From NCBI GenBank assembly GCA_006384855.1, contig VCJN01001862.1, positions 118,501 to 182,500 of the forward strand: DNA of 64,000 bases, in the 5' to 3' direction. The position numbers were made by a program, and so were the translations under genes. Below the pieces are notes generated by a model. That model was not told the origin of the DNA, searched no databases, and worked only from the letters and a program-made list of their open reading frames with translations. This DNA comes from Tetraselmis striata. Taxonomy: Eukaryota; Chlorophyta; Chlorodendrophyceae; Chlorodendrales; Chlorodendraceae. Shown here piece after piece: positions 1 through 13,746 of this stretch (its first letter is position 1; every line of letters begins with the position of its first letter).

Positions 1-560
1 ACACCGTCGATCCTTCGCCCGCGCCACCTTTTGTTTCGCTCAGGGTCACGCCGCTGTCAGCGAACTGCTTTCTTAGGACGTCGACAGCCACTGAGGACCT
101 ACGAAGGGCGCAGAAGGTGCACAACAAGTTTTCTTTATATTTATAATTCATGTGTTCCGAGCGGCATTGGGCAGACTACAGTGCCTGACGGTGACCCGAA
201 GGCTATTGTCGCCACGGCCTGGCCCATCCCATGGCGAATGAGGGTATCCGTGGCCGGAATGTAGCGCTGCGATACACAGCCTCTGTTGCATGAGGCGGGC
301 AGGAGGGCGACGCACCACTCCACGGCGGTGACGTCGAATCCCTGATCCCACCCGTACTTAACGAAAGCGCAGTCGCCCGCCAGCGGGACCAGCACCCGCG
401 GCGGGGAGTCGGCTTTCGCGGGGTCCACAAACTGGACGATGTTGCTGTGCTGCGTCTCCCAGTCCTTCACCAGTTCTCCTTGTTTCCAGCGCAAGGAACC
501 GCCGGCGGCGATGTCCTTGAAGGCGGCATCGAAGGAGGCGGCCCCATCGTAAGACGCCAT
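1..560 (-). CDS. TPMT-family S-adenosylmethionine methyltransferase, 5' part (cut by window edge)
   Basis: Two exons on the minus strand: 316-560 (begins with ATG at 560) and 1-98, continuing off the left edge. The join TG|G is in frame, with donor GTGCGT at 315 and acceptor CTTCGTAG at 99. The N-terminal part reads W-K-Q-G-E-L-V-K-D-W, followed by the SAM-binding motif I region VLVPLAGDCAFVKYGWDQG and the acidic end of strand beta-2 (VTAVEW), continuing as SSVAVDVLRKQF. This is the TPMT/thiol/halide methyltransferase pattern (LVPLCGK...W.A..GH.V.GVE.S..A). Members methylate thiols, halides or related small nucleophiles; the substrate cannot be inferred. No clear targeting peptide is visible. 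The rest of the catalytic domain is outside the window, so activity cannot be judged. Family assignment is fairly secure; exact start less so. Confidence 0.7.
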
Positions 561-3500
561 CGCGATTCCGGAAGCTCTCCGCAGCAGCCGCCACCGACAG
601 CGGGCTGGGAAATGTGTGCACTTTCTGTCGCCGGCCACGCGATAGACAGGCGGTCGTGCTAACGAGGGACAGGCACGCGACGCAGTATGCCGGGTGGATA
701 TAAGCACGTCCAGCTGTTTGAACATGTTGCTTCCTCTTCGGTACAGTACCGGATCGCTGGTGACCGCCGGACGCGTGGCAATCGCGTAGTTGTGGCGCGG
801 TCGGTGGTGAGCATGGCGTGAGGAGCGGCGCGTAACTTTCACTGAGGATTATGGCCGATTATGCGCTCCTACAGACCTGCTATGGGAGGGTGTCCGTATT
901 AGTGCCAGTATTGCGGGCTGTAATTCTTGTCGTCGCGGGTTGTATGACCTTCTACTATTATAAAGCACCAGTAGAAGTGTGACGAATAATGAATTGTGAG
1001 CACCTTCTATGGTTTCGGAGCATCACGACACGGGCGCAGATGCGCTTTCAAAGCGATAACTGGGCGGTGTACTTGGATCCTGCATTCGATTCGTCTGCAC
1101 TGGGGGGACGGTGATGATATACCGCGTAGTCGATGATTAAGTGATGACTTTAGCAGGGCGAAAGGAACTTAACATATATATGGAGACGAACGTATATCAA
1201 TTTTTGCGCGCTAATTAATCTACCGTTAAGGAGCAGTTGTGCAACACATGCGGCTCGAGGAAATGATATAAATATCATTGCGTGTTCGTCAAGCTGGTGA
1301 GTCGAGGAGTTGCTCACGTACCACGATTCGCAGTATCATGCACATGCGGTGGCGGGGCGGGGGCTGTGGGGGTTATATGACCACATACATCCAAAAAGTA
1401 GTGTGACTGCCAAACCAATTTGGTGAAAAGAGGTTAAAGAGACTACAGTGCTCTACAGACCCACACGCCCCCGCAATCACAATGACTCCTGGGGTGTGAG
1501 TCTTATCTTACTACCAAATAATGCACTCCCATTGCACCTCTTGTCGTGTGGTGGCACTGTGACTCATCGAAACCTAAAGGTCGGCAAAACTGTATCAGTC
1601 ACCCAATCTCAATACATGGCTTGGTGCAGGATTGCTTAGGAATCATCAACAGTTCTGATTATATACTAAATCGTCAATCTCTCTTGTCTACAGCCGCAAC
1701 TGATAATGTCCCATCAAATGAATAAAGTAGTCGTTCACTATAGCTATATTGAATAATTAGCAGCATGGGCAGCACCTCGATCTATCACACTTTAAATTTC
1801 CTACCTCGCGTGACTGGTATGGGGGACTTCGCCGTTAACTTACAGTGACGATTCACAGCAAATGGCTAAATGATAGGGTTTTGATGCTAGTTGAAGTGGG
1901 TAGGGGGCCTCGTGTTCTTGGGGTCAAATTTGAGTGACTGGGTTTCGCCTCGGAGTGACCGGGTTTCATTGCTTCGGTGATGCGCGACATGATTGATGGA
2001 CAGTATGATGACGTGCGTGCTTGCGATGCGTGCTTGCAATTATTTCGTTGACATGTTATGGATTTATTCAATTATTTGTCATCGTGTTGAAACTTTAAAG
2101 ACTAGGCGATTGTTCTGCTTTATGTGTCTTCGGCAGGTTGACGGTTTACCCGTATTACTTTTTTCTTGCCTCCTAGGGGGCAAGAAACAGCTGGCCTTCA
2201 AAGAACTGCATGATGCCACGGGCCTAGCCGACCCTACGTGCGACAGTCTCAACCGTTTTGAGACTCAGATAACAAACAAAGGTGGTGTGCGGTGGTGGTG
2301 CAAAGACGAGAGGCTTCAGTGTGTTGACAAAACATATATATATATGTCGTTACATGGTTGCCACAACGCTTACCACATGGCAGCATTATATCGTACATAT
2401 GCTCATCGCAGTCTCGGGTACACATCGTACTAGTACTCGTGCACATAGTACATGCATAAACTCGTAGTATATCGTACTCGTATAATGGTAACATACGTCC
2501 CTGCATCACCCTATACTAGTATGCTGTGGATAATTCATACATGTAGACATGTAGGCAGGCCATGAGACACCTTGTCTCATTGTCTGTGCGGTTTTTATCC
2601 AACAACCAGGAATAATAAACTTGTAACAAATTTCAAACTTCGTATTTCCTCCTTACGGGCTTAGCTGTTTACCCAATCCGGATGCCGTGACGCTTTCCAA
2701 CCACATACAACTCGGTTCATGTAAGCCCCCCCCTCCCCGTCTCTCGGTAGCTACTTGTTCTTAAAGGCCGTACATTGTGCTTTCTTGGTTGATCTCGTCG
2801 CCATTTGCCTTGTATATGACTTTATACGCGTACACAAAGGGGGCGACAGCTTCAAGAATAACATTCCAATCCTTCTCATCTCATGTTTTTTGTCCATCGG
2901 CGTAGTTTATCTCTATGTGTGCGCGTAGGGCCACGGTTTGCGCCATAATGAGAGCCACGGATTGCGGCATGGCAACAAGGGCATGATTTGATGGCGGGTT
3001 CCATGATTCATCGGTGTTGAACGGCTCGTAAAGGGTCACTGTCCGCTTGTCCGTGGCAGTCCCGCGCCCCTTCACGAACCCGATGAGTACGCGAATCTGG
3101 ATGAATCCTCAATCGCCGAGAGCTTCATGGCACCTTGCTTCGACTTCTTTCTCATGTTCATTTGCCCGTGATGTTGTGTAAAGTACACCCGCCCACATTT
3201 TGTCCAGCCATGGACTGAGTGATATCATGAGATTATGTGAATGTAAAGTAACTTGACAGTTGAATGAGCGATGCGTCGATTTTCTAGTACCATTTACCAT
3301 TTTTTAGTACCATTTCCAGCAGCGAGTAGCGAGTACCAGTGGCGAGTAGCGAGTACCAGTAGCGAGTACCGAGTATAGCCAGTACTAGCGAGCACCAGTA
3401 GCGAGTACCGGCCCTGCGCGCTGCGCGCTCACAGCCTCCCAACCGTGAGATCGTAATCGGACGGCTGTATAATTAAGAACCGTGGGTGGGTGGGTGGATT

Positions 3501-4092
3501 ATAGTACTTAGCAGTATATTCCAGTAGATAAGCGCTTTGGTCATGCACCTATATATAGGCCCGATCCGCTGCACTTTACGGGTGCCCGTACGGCAATAAA
3601 GCTCACCGCCGAAAAATCGACGCTTCGCTGGATAAGGTAGGGACTCGCATCAGATGATTAGAGATGTCGATGACAACAGGTGACGAAAATGTTTATCAAT
3701 GCCCCTGCGCCTTCGCATCACTGGGCGAAGTGGTGTCGCTCGTGAATTCGTGCAAACGCATGTTTACAGTGTTCGCATCATCGTTATTGTGGCATTCATT
3801 CTCGCTGTTGGCACTGCTTGGAAGAACAACACCACCAGCTACAGCTTGGCAGAAGAACAATGACTGCACCTAATGAAGATGCTCATCGGCCATGGCTGCG
3901 AGTATGCAGTGTATAAATAGTGACGTCCTTAGTAGTACAGCACTATAGCGCGCGGGCTATGCCACTTGAGAGTTCAAAGTGGGATGGCGGTATAAACGCG
4001 AAGTACTTTAGCCCTGCGACCGACGCGGGAGAGTACCGAACCAGCACGCCTTTTCAGTGTTCACCTACTACTGCTATTCTAGTATGCATGTA
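561..4092. other. intergenic region, one repeat element
   Basis: I see no gene in this stretch. Open frames are short, lack recognisable domains and do not join into exons. Base composition is lower in GC than in the flanking genes. The only structured content is the degenerate minisatellite and inverted-repeat element at about 3245-3635. Confidence 0.6.
3245..3635 (+). mobile_element. MITE-like repeat, copy 1
   Basis: The block is bounded by imperfect inverted ends: AGCGATGCGTCGATTTTC at 3267-3284 and GAAAAATCGACGCTTCGC at 3611-3628. Inside lies a degenerate minisatellite built on AGCGAGTACCAGT (about 3305-3410), then a unique part with GTGGGTGGGTGGGTGG and TAAGCGCTTTGGTCATGCAC. A second copy in opposite orientation lies at about 37500-38080, and the unique part is close to 90% identical by eye. 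No transposase is encoded, so a non-autonomous DNA transposon is the simplest reading. No clear target-site duplication was seen. Confidence 0.6.
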
Positions 4093-7000
4093 CTACTCCA
4101 ACATCCCATGAGACGAAGCACCGGCATCACTCCTGCCCGGCGCTGTGCTGTGCCCGCCTGAGAAGTAGGAGAATCGCCAGTGGTGGGCCACCGGGGAGGC
4201 GAATCTGCTCGACGGCAGGAGCTGCCTGTCCCAGCTCTTCCGCAGCTCCGCCAGCGCCGGCTCGGGCGCCATCACCTGCACCACAGCAACAGCGATTGAC
4301 AACATGCGGAAAAGCCGCAAAGCAGTGGCACAGCACAGTCTCAGAGGCTGATGGCCCGATGGCCAAGCCGGGAATCGACACGCAATGGCAACTAAAGGGT
4401 TTGACCTCCTCCCCCCCCCCCCCCCCATTGAAATCAATGTAAAACCACAAACACACAGTCGCACGTCATGTCGCAAAAACAAGGAGAAGAGCTCCGAAAC
4501 CATCCACCGGAAGAGCGCCGGTAATACCATTTCAACACACTCAGTCACGTAAGGTTTCCTGGTGATGGGTGCGGGGCGCGGCAGCCTCCCGCTGCCGAAG
4601 CACCCGTGCAGGCAGGAGCACGGGGGGCGCCCCCCACCTGGCAGCGTATCCGGCTGCTGCTGGGTAGCGTGGGGCCGTCCTGATGGAGCACGCTGACAAT
4701 GCCCAGCCGGATCAGCTCCTGCAGCGGCTCCTCCAGATTGTATCGCACCTTGGGGGGGGGGGGGGGGGGGAGGGGGGGAAGGCCAGGGCGCACGGGTCAA
4801 GAAAGGGCGGGTGGGGGGGCGGGGGGGGGGGGGGGGGGCGACGCAGTATATATTAGGCAGTAATATGTACTGCGTAACACATCCTTATATACTTATGTAC
4901 TTATATACTTCGTAACATATACTTATACATTATAATTTTGTAATTGAGAAATAGTCATTTATGACATATTTTATAGTTGCCAGTCAGAAACTCCGTCTCA
5001 CAGCACAGTGTGTTACTCCATTATGCTGAAGAGCAAACATAATCTGCATGAATGCTGCTTACTGGCTGTTGAATGTATTCCACCTTTAAAGTCATCTGGA
5101 CGAGATGTTATGATTGGACGTTGCAACAGATGGCCCCACCGGGTCCGCCCACACTCGTCATCCGTCCGGGCGGGTCGATCCCCCCCCCCCCCCCCCCCCC
5201 GGGGTGCACCTTCTCGCCGCACTTCTCCAGGAGCGCCTCCGCTTGCGCCATCACGGCCTCGCAGTCGATGGTGACCACGCTGCTCGGCACCATCTGCCGG
5301 CAGGCGTTCCTGCCCGGCAGGCCGCGCGCGAGGAGCGCGTACAGGATGGCGGCCTGCTTGTACTGCTGCAGCGCGGCCGCGGCGGCGAGGAACTGCCCGA
5401 TGCCGTCCTCGCTCACCACCGTCTTCTCGTGCAGCTGCCGGTGGACGTACCCTGGTACCATCGAGTGCCCGGCCCGGGACAGCGCCCAGGGCGTCAGTGA
5501 GCACGGCCGGGGGGGGAGGCATGGTGGCGTGAATGGCCGGGGCGGGGCGGGGCGAGGCGGGGCGGCCGTCGTGCGGCGACACACCTTCAAAGTAGGTGTA
5601 CATGCGGGTGTAGCCCAGCACCACGCGCATGGCCTGCGTCGCGAGCGTGGAGATCCACACCAGCTGGAGGATGTCGCGGTGGTTGCCGTACAGCACCTGC
5701 CGGCGTGCGCCATGGGGCACCCCGCATGCGTCAGCGTCGCGCGGGGGGGGGCGCAGGGCAACGCACCGGCCGATGTGCCAGGGACCCACCGAGCGCGGAG
5801 GACATGGCGGGTGACGAGCTACACGAACGCCCGGGGCGGGGCGGGAGAGAGCGGCTCACTTGTCCTGTGACATCGATCAACGAGTAACTCTCTACATGGC
5901 GCCAATGCCAATCGCGGCACCCTTTCGTGGCGCCAAGCTCAGCTACTGAACAGCTGCATTCGCATGACGTTAATCAACAGCAGAGAATGCGCCTTATATT
6001 GGACCCCTCTTGTTGCGCAAATAGCGGCCACATGACGGTGCCAGAGGGCACAGCGGCAATGTACCAAAAGCACCGCGGATATGCGGACGTCGGAATGCTC
6101 AATCCGGCATTTAACGCCGGCCTCAGGCGGCCCGGTCCCCACTATGCGCATCTGCGGCTGCCCAGCAATACCTCCCCCCTCAAATGGGGGTTCTACGCAT
6201 GCAGACGCAGATGCGGTTTCATACATTAGGGTTTAAGGCTTTAGGGTTTTAAAGCACTACAAACGCAACGCTCCGAGGTTGCGGTTTGAGCCCCTTTTAA
6301 GACGCCATACTTTTGCTCTGTTATCCGCTCACGCGCAGCTTCGGTATCAAAAGATCACAGCGCTATGATACCGCTGCGACAGGGTGGGGCATGGGGGAGT
6401 TGGGCGAGGGAGGGTAATTGAGGACGTGGCGAAGGGTCGGAGGCGTTCGGAAGGTCGCCACCTGCCCCAGGATGGCCGCGCCGCCGACGACCGCCATGAG
6501 GTCCATCTTGAGGAGGTCCAGCGGGCGGAAGGCGACCTTCCGGAAGGGGAAGCACACCTGCCAGATGGGGACCGGGACGTGCTGGCGGACAAGCAGGGCA
6601 GTTGTCACGCTGCCAATGGCGCCACCGAACCACCGCGGCGTTGCCGCACCGGTCGACAGGGAATCCCCACCAGGACGGCGACGCCTGCTATGGCTGCGGC
6701 GGGCGGGTTGTCCACGGGTGCCGACGCGGGAATAAGAACACACCGAGCGAGAACCCGCCCTGCCCTGCCCTGCCCTACCCTGCCCTGCCTGCTAGTGGTC
6801 CGATGCGGACGAAACTATTTCAAAGGAACTGTAGTGAGTGTTCCTTTTGGTTGCATGCCACCCCGGGTTGAGGCTCATTATAAGGGCGCTTACACCCGCG
6901 TCGGCACGCGTAGATGACCACCAACCCGCCCCCGCCCCCGCCCCCGCTCGCCACGAGGCCCCACATTACCACCTGCATGCGATGCCGGCATCCAATCCGT

Positions 7001-7147
7001 GCGCGTGCCGTGACAATCCGAGCCTCGCATCTTGGGTTCTTTCTTCCCATCGTCGACGTGCCGCCGGAAGCTCATGCCATGTCATGGCCTTCCCTTCATA
7101 ATGTCCAAAAAGACGCCCTCTTTTTCTCCCTTAACCCCCTTTCTTCC

Positions 7148-7186
<39 letters not shown>

Positions 7187-10100
7187 GCGCTCGTATCCAT
7201 GCCCATACACATCACGCACAAAGGTGCCGATGCACTTCTACAGACCGTCATTATGATAAGCCTCAAACTGGGCTAGCGTGCGACCTATCGGAACATTCGC
7301 TACGGCTCCGCCATGGGACAAGCTCACAGCCGCGGCTGGCCGGGCCCCCACCTTGTACACGCGCAGGCTGAGCGGCTGCTCCAGGTACGGCGGCTCCACC
7401 ACCGGCGGCGGCTCCGCGCCCGGGTGAGGCGCGAGCGCTCGCAGCACCCGCGGCAGCCTCTGCGGAGGAAGGGGAAGGGCCAGCGGCGTGCTCAGCCGCG
7501 GCGCGAGCGCTCAGCGACCGGCGCAAACGCTCTCCCGGGGGAAGCGTGGGGCGGCCGCTGACACGTTGCGCTATTGGCGCGACATAGAGCATGCCGTGCA
7601 CCTGGCCTTCAGGGAGCCATCATGCTACGGGGCTCCGGTTGGCCCTATATACGCGCGTTCATTCAGCCGGGCCGCAAGACAGCTGGCCTGTGTAGCTGGA
7701 AGACTGGCAGGAATAAAAGGCAGGGACGGGCCTCGTTGTCTGTCCGCTCGGTAGAGCGGAGGTCCCCTACTCAGGAGGTCCCCGGATCGATTCCTGGCTC
7801 TGTCAGGTTCAGGGAAATATCGTCCGGGCCCGTGTCCCGGGTTTACCCGGTTGATGCATTGGCCCTTCGGGGCCCGAATGAGGCAACGGGCTGATGGCTA
7901 TGCCAGACCTGCGACTGCCGTTGGCGCACGAGGTCCAGTGCTGGGGTGGCTTTGGCCGAGGACCCGGGGACCCGAGGACCCGGGGACCCGAGGACCCGGG
8001 GCGAAATTAAATTAAACGTAAAGGCTATGGTAGATTCCAATTTCAATACGTCAAGCATATGGGATGGGAAAGACATAGAGACTTCCGGTGGCGCGGAGGT
8101 TTTCTGTACTTAAAAAGACTCCCGGGTGTATCAACCCGCACAACACACGCCAACTGTTGCGTACCTACAACACGGCATCCGGCCAATCTGCACATTGCGA
8201 TCCGCGCCGGACTCTTGCGACACTCTGCGCACAAACCGCGCTCCCAACAACACCGGGCGCATACCGGTACCGCGCCTGTGATGAGATGGCCCGGGCGGAT
8301 TGCGAACCAGAGAATGTGCAAGGCGCGGCAGAGAAACACATTGAGCGGCAGGTCGGCGATCGCGGCTGCTCCCACGCAGCGTCCAAGCGGACAGTGCGTC
8401 CCCCCCCCCCCCCCCCCCCCCTTCCTTCCCCACGCAGTAGTACAGATGTGGTAAAAGGTAAAGTTCGCCCCGGGTTCTCGGCCAAAGCCGCCCCAGCACT
8501 GGACCACGTTCGCCAACTGCAGTCGTAGGTCAGGCATAGCCCATTAGACCATTGCCTCATTCGAACCCCAAAGGGCCAATGCATCAACCGAGGAAACCCG
8601 GGACACGGGCCCGGTCGATATCGCCCTGAACCTGACAGAGCCGGGAACCGATCCGGGGACCTCCCAAGTAGGAGACCACCGCTCTACCGAGCGGGCAGAC
8701 AACGAGGCATGTGGTAATGGGCGCCAGCCAAAGCCGACGTCCTGGTCAGCTCGCGCGGAACTCAATAGTGGGAGCACGCCGCCCCGCGTTGTGTCAGCGC
8801 TCTTGCCAGAGGCTTGGGAATTGCCTCAACGGCGTGCCAACAGCGTCGCCCACAACCTTGCTACGCCTGTGTTGCCTGTTGCGCGCTTATTGGGGGGCGG
8901 GGTGGGGGGAGCAGGGGGAGGTTAAGCAGGGCCGGCACCTCCTGGAACCGCTTCTTGGTCCGCCACTCCCAGTGCCGCACGGAGTACGCGGTGCGCTCGG
9001 AGGCCATCGCGAAGGCCGCGGGGAGGTCCCGCGGGGCTGCACGGCGGCTGAGAACCAGGATCTGTGTGTCATTGGGGGGGGCAAGCAAGAGGGGGGGGGG
9101 GGGGGGGGGGGGCGTCAGCAGGCTCGCGCCGGTCAGACGTAAAAGTGCTGCTCGAAGCACCGCGCCCACCAACCGGGCCCGGCAGCAGGCACCCAGGACG
9201 CTGGGTAGCATCTGCAGCGAGCGTGCCGACGCGGTATTCACGGCGGTCATGGGGGCACGGCGCGCGCGCAGCGGCGCGCGCGCAGCGGCGCGGGGAAGGG
9301 GAAGTGTCGCAAGGGAGACTGAGGTGAATTGATGATGTGACGAATGGACTGAGAGTGGGCGCCGGCGCGGTTGCAGGGAGGCCAAGACTAGGAACCCGCT
9401 CCGCCCGTCAGAGGTCAAGCATGGACGAAACTGCAGCGGGAGTGCGGTAGTTGTTGAATGCGGTCCTGATTGAAGGCAAACGATGTGTCCGATTTTTATT
9501 CACGCGATAATCCGTTTAATTCTTCACCGGCTGTCGGTCATACCGTGTTTATCCACCCCCCGCATGATGAGTCTGCCTTACCTATACTCGAGCACTTTGA
9601 AGCTCAGTTTCAGGAATCCCCTTATGATACCCGAGCTATTATTGTTTTACCCCGCTGGAATACCGCCTCATCCACTCATACCCCGCCGGCACTTATATGT
9701 TCCACACTGCCACATCTGCCACTGACGACCTGCCTATGCCACCAACAAACTGGATCTTGGATGTTTACCTCGCTGACAACACTCTCGACGAGCAAGCGGC
9801 CACTGCGCACGACGACAATATGCGCTCTGAACACATCAAGGCTCTTTAGCTTGAGTCTCAAGGTAAGTCTTATATAATTATTGCTAATTATGGGTGCGTC
9901 GGCCCTGGTAGCTACATATCGCCGCATCGGGGTGACTGGGCAGCTGTCCATACCAAGAGAAAGGGCGTGGGGGGCATGCGGCATGAGTATGGGTATGGGC
10001 GTGGGGCACGGTGGCACGGCCCGAGGTATGCGGCGGCGAGTAATGGCCGGCGCACCTCCTGGAAGGTGGGCTCCGCAAGGCGCAGCTTCCCGAGCAGCAG

Positions 10101-13100
10101 ATCGCGCAGGCCGCGCCTGCGCACGGCGCTGAGGTCGTCGCCGCCCATGGCGTCGCTGACGGTCACGCGCATGATGTGCTTGGGCGACATGCGGGCCGGC
10201 TCGTCCACGCGCCACTGGCGCTCAAACTTGGTGAGCATCTCCTGCGGGGGCGCCGCAGGCCGGAGCGGCGTGAGCTGCTCCCAAAGGCAACGCTGCCTTC
10301 CCAGCATGAGGGTCCTCGCCTTGGTTGAGAATTCTTTTTTGGAATATTGTATATTTAGCGGGTGATTATCCCTTGACGAGATTCGGTGGTGTCGCGTCTA
10401 GCGCATGTCATCATCGCTCTGCGAGATGTGCAAGCGGACAACTGGCCTCGTCACCACTGCGCAGCTGGCGGAGCCTCACACTGTGGTGCGGGGGGATGAT
10501 GAGGTGCGCCAGCCGCGTCCGCGTCTGCGCCGGCCGCCGCAGGGCGCCGCCGTGCGTAAACTCCAGCGTGGACGGCACCGACGGCGGCGGCGGCAGCGGC
10601 ACGGCGGTCCCGTCCAGGCCCAGCCTGGCGCCGGCGACCCGGCTGAGCGCCGCCGCGAGGTGCGGGTGGCGCGTCGCGTCCACCAGCGTTGGCAGCCGAG
10701 CCTGCGATGGGGTCGCCGACAACCTCAGCGGCAGGTCAGACCACGTCTGCATGGCCGGGCGCATATTGCCCTGCCGCTATCGCAGAGAAAGGGGTCGATA
10801 AGACCGCTTCCCCAACTCCAGATGGTCAACTAAAGTGCGCCGCAACGCCACATCGTTTTCAGCGGCGCTCTTGCTACTTTCCAGCGCACGGTGAATGGCG
10901 GTCTGCGCCCTTTCCTCTCCTTTCCGAGGTGTGTGGTCGGGTGTGTTGATGATACCTGTATCTTGCTCATATGTCATCTGCACTTGCATCTGGCAAGATG
11001 TAGCATTTCACCATACATCAGAGGTCGTTCTGCCCTTCTCTGGCGCTGTCGATAGCCGTTGGTATTGTATAGTCTCAAGACTGCATATAACCCCCCTTTA
11101 CATCGACACCCCGCTGTCGCCACCCGCAGTCGATGTGTAAATGCAATTATGAAGATAACGGGGTTGTAATCATCGCGGATGCGTGTCTGAAAGCAAAGGC
11201 AGACTCAGGGAGCGCTGACTCGAAAACAGAGACCTCTGCGGACAGCCCATCCCCTGACTCCTTGATCACAATCTGCATGCATCTGCTCATCTCATGCTCC
11301 CTGGCGGTTTCCTTTGCAGGCCACACAGGTATGCGAGTCTTGTATGGCCCCCGGGCTGTGCATATCATGACATCAAAGACAAACATCATTGGATGCGGAT
11401 GGGAGCACGTAGAGCGCGGACCCCGGCGCCGCGCGCATGGCGGAGCGCCCACCTGCGCCCTCGCCACGCACGCCTTGGCCATCAGCACGGCCTTCCGCCG
11501 CTGCGCGCGCCCCCACGTCTGCGCCCGCAGCACCGGCCGCTGGATGGCTCTGCAGGGCAACGCCAGCGCAGGAGCAGGGGGGGGGGGGGGGGGGGGGACG
11601 TTAGGAGCGGGCAACAACAGGAACCGGCACCTGTGGCGCTAAGGTACGTGTCTTAAGATTGTGGGATCTACAAGCCGCCATGTTTCCCAGCAAACCTTAT
11701 TCTCATCATCGGCAAGACGTGTACTTGTGTACCCAATGAGGCGTGCTCATGCCAGGTTGCCACCGTTACCTCTCTCCCTCTCTCACACTCTCTCTCTCTC
11801 TCTCTCGCACACACACACATACACACACATCATGGGGGCTCATGTGTGGCGGTTAGGGACAGGCGCATGCACCATTTCAAACGCCCATTTCAAACCAGGT
11901 CGGCAATCATTCATGCACATCGGGCCGTTGGCGTGAACCGTGTCCGCTCGCTGCAAAACGCTCGTGCTTCTGCTCGGGAAAGGGCAGTTCATGGCCGGGT
12001 AGGGCTGGATGGGGGCGCCTGCGCATGGATACCGCTAGCTTTGCCTCGGAAAAGCGTTCGACGCAATGGAAAGAAGCCTAAAAGGGCACGACTCAAATGT
12101 CCAGGCTTAGGTGACAGGATGGCGGCGACGGCCCTGACGCGGCTGAACCTGTTGATAAGCTATATAAGGAATCCTTCGGTGCCCCTGGCCCCTCTCCTCG
12201 TCCTGAGCATGGCGTTCCGGATGGGGGCCACGGCTACGCGCGCCGCTCGTGTGAGCCAAAGGGTCAGCCACCTTATGAAGTTCCTCGCCGCGGTTTGCTG
12301 CAGGTAGTCCAGCTTGTTGGCGAGCATCAGCCCCTCCTGCTGCTGGGAGCCCCACCTGCAGGCGCGCCCGCAGCACCACAAATCATCACCACCACCACCA
12401 CCGCCACCGTCACCATTCCCAGCACCAGCAGTACCAGCATCAACCCCACCACCACCACCACCACCGTCACCATTACCATCCCTATAACCATCACCGTTAT
12501 CAGCACCACCAGCACCAACACCACCACCACCACCAGCAGCAGCAACAGGACCAGGACCATCACCACCGCCAGTACCACCACCATCACCATCAGCACCAGC
12601 ACCATCGCCATCACTATTGCCAGCACCATCACCACCATCAAAACAATCACCACCACCACCACCAGCGCCATCACCACCATCAGCTCCGCCATCACCATTT
12701 AATGAGTAGCAGCGGCGGTCAGACAGGGTTGCTGCAAGGCCCTGCATGGCCCACTGGATTCCACTACACGACACGCATCAAACAGACGGCGCCGCGGTCT
12801 GCTACTGGGTGACACTGGCACTGCGGGGCGATCATACGCATCGTGGTTGCTGACTGGTGCATGAGACCTCCCAACCTTCCCTGGCATTCACACCATGCGT
12901 TATGTCACCGTGCACATGCTGGCGAGTCCTCAACAAAAGCTAGAGGAAGGGAGCTCATTTGGTGGTGGTGGTGGTGGTGGTGGGGGGGGGATGGAGAGGG
13001 GGGGGGGGGGGGGGGGACTGCAGGCTCACCCTCGCTTCCACACGGCCACCGTTTGCATCTCCTCGTCCAGGTCCGGGTCGACCAGCTCGCGCACCAGCGT

Positions 13101-13708
13101 GCCTGGCCAGCAGGCAACGCTCAGCTCACTGCGGGTGCACTACTTTCTCCTTCTTGTTCCCCCACCGGTGAGCTGGCACCAGAAGCGGCGAGGGGGGCGG
13201 GTGGCGGGTTGGCGGGGGCGGCACCGTCCGTGGCGCCCCACTGCGGCCGGATAAACAGCTGGCTGAGGTACTCGTGGTTCAGGACGTCCGCCATCGCGCT
13301 GTCGCGCGCCGAGATCTGCGAGTAGTGTGCCTTGCCTGCAGCACACCGCACAGCCGGGCCATCGGAAGGCATCGGAGGAGTAGGACAGGCTGCTGAGCCC
13401 CTCCCCCCCCCCCCCCCCCCTACCTGTCTTCCTCTCCTAGCACCGGTCCTCCCTTTCCGTTCCAACCACACAGAGATGTCCACCAAGCACCGCAGAGTGG
13501 CTGCAACAGCAGATGCGCTGCGTTTTCTGAGCGTTAATTGATTGCAATCGACTTCCTGCCAGCTAAGTATATGCATATATATATGCGTATATATGTATAT
13601 GCGTATATATACACATATATAGATATATATGTGTGTGTGTATATATATACATATATCTACATATATCTATCTCGATATATATATATGTATGTGTGTATGT
13701 ATGTATGC

Positions 13709-13746
<38 letters not shown>

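Noticed and set aside
3300-3420. CRISPR-like array
   Set aside because: The AGCGAGTACCAGT repeats are adjacent and degenerate, with no spacers of constant length, in a eukaryotic context; it is a minisatellite within a MITE-like element.
5013-5870. Several long open frames on both strands
   Set aside because: They are alternative-frame shadows of two DUF3754 exons extended through poly(G/C) tracts.
7730-7810. Possible functional tRNA gene
   Set aside because: A- and B-box-like sequences are present, but the 5' and 3' acceptor strands do not pair, and a second copy with a long shared body and a target duplication shows that it is a SINE.
9062-9420. Additional DUF3754 exon encoding SARSLQMLPSVLGACCRARL
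   Set aside because: The flanking exons 10056-10241 and 8939-9061 join in frame to give the continuous family motif EPTFQEILVLS, leaving no room for it.
12295-12702. Poly-Thr and poly-Val open frames
   Set aside because: These are readings of a trinucleotide satellite inside an intron.
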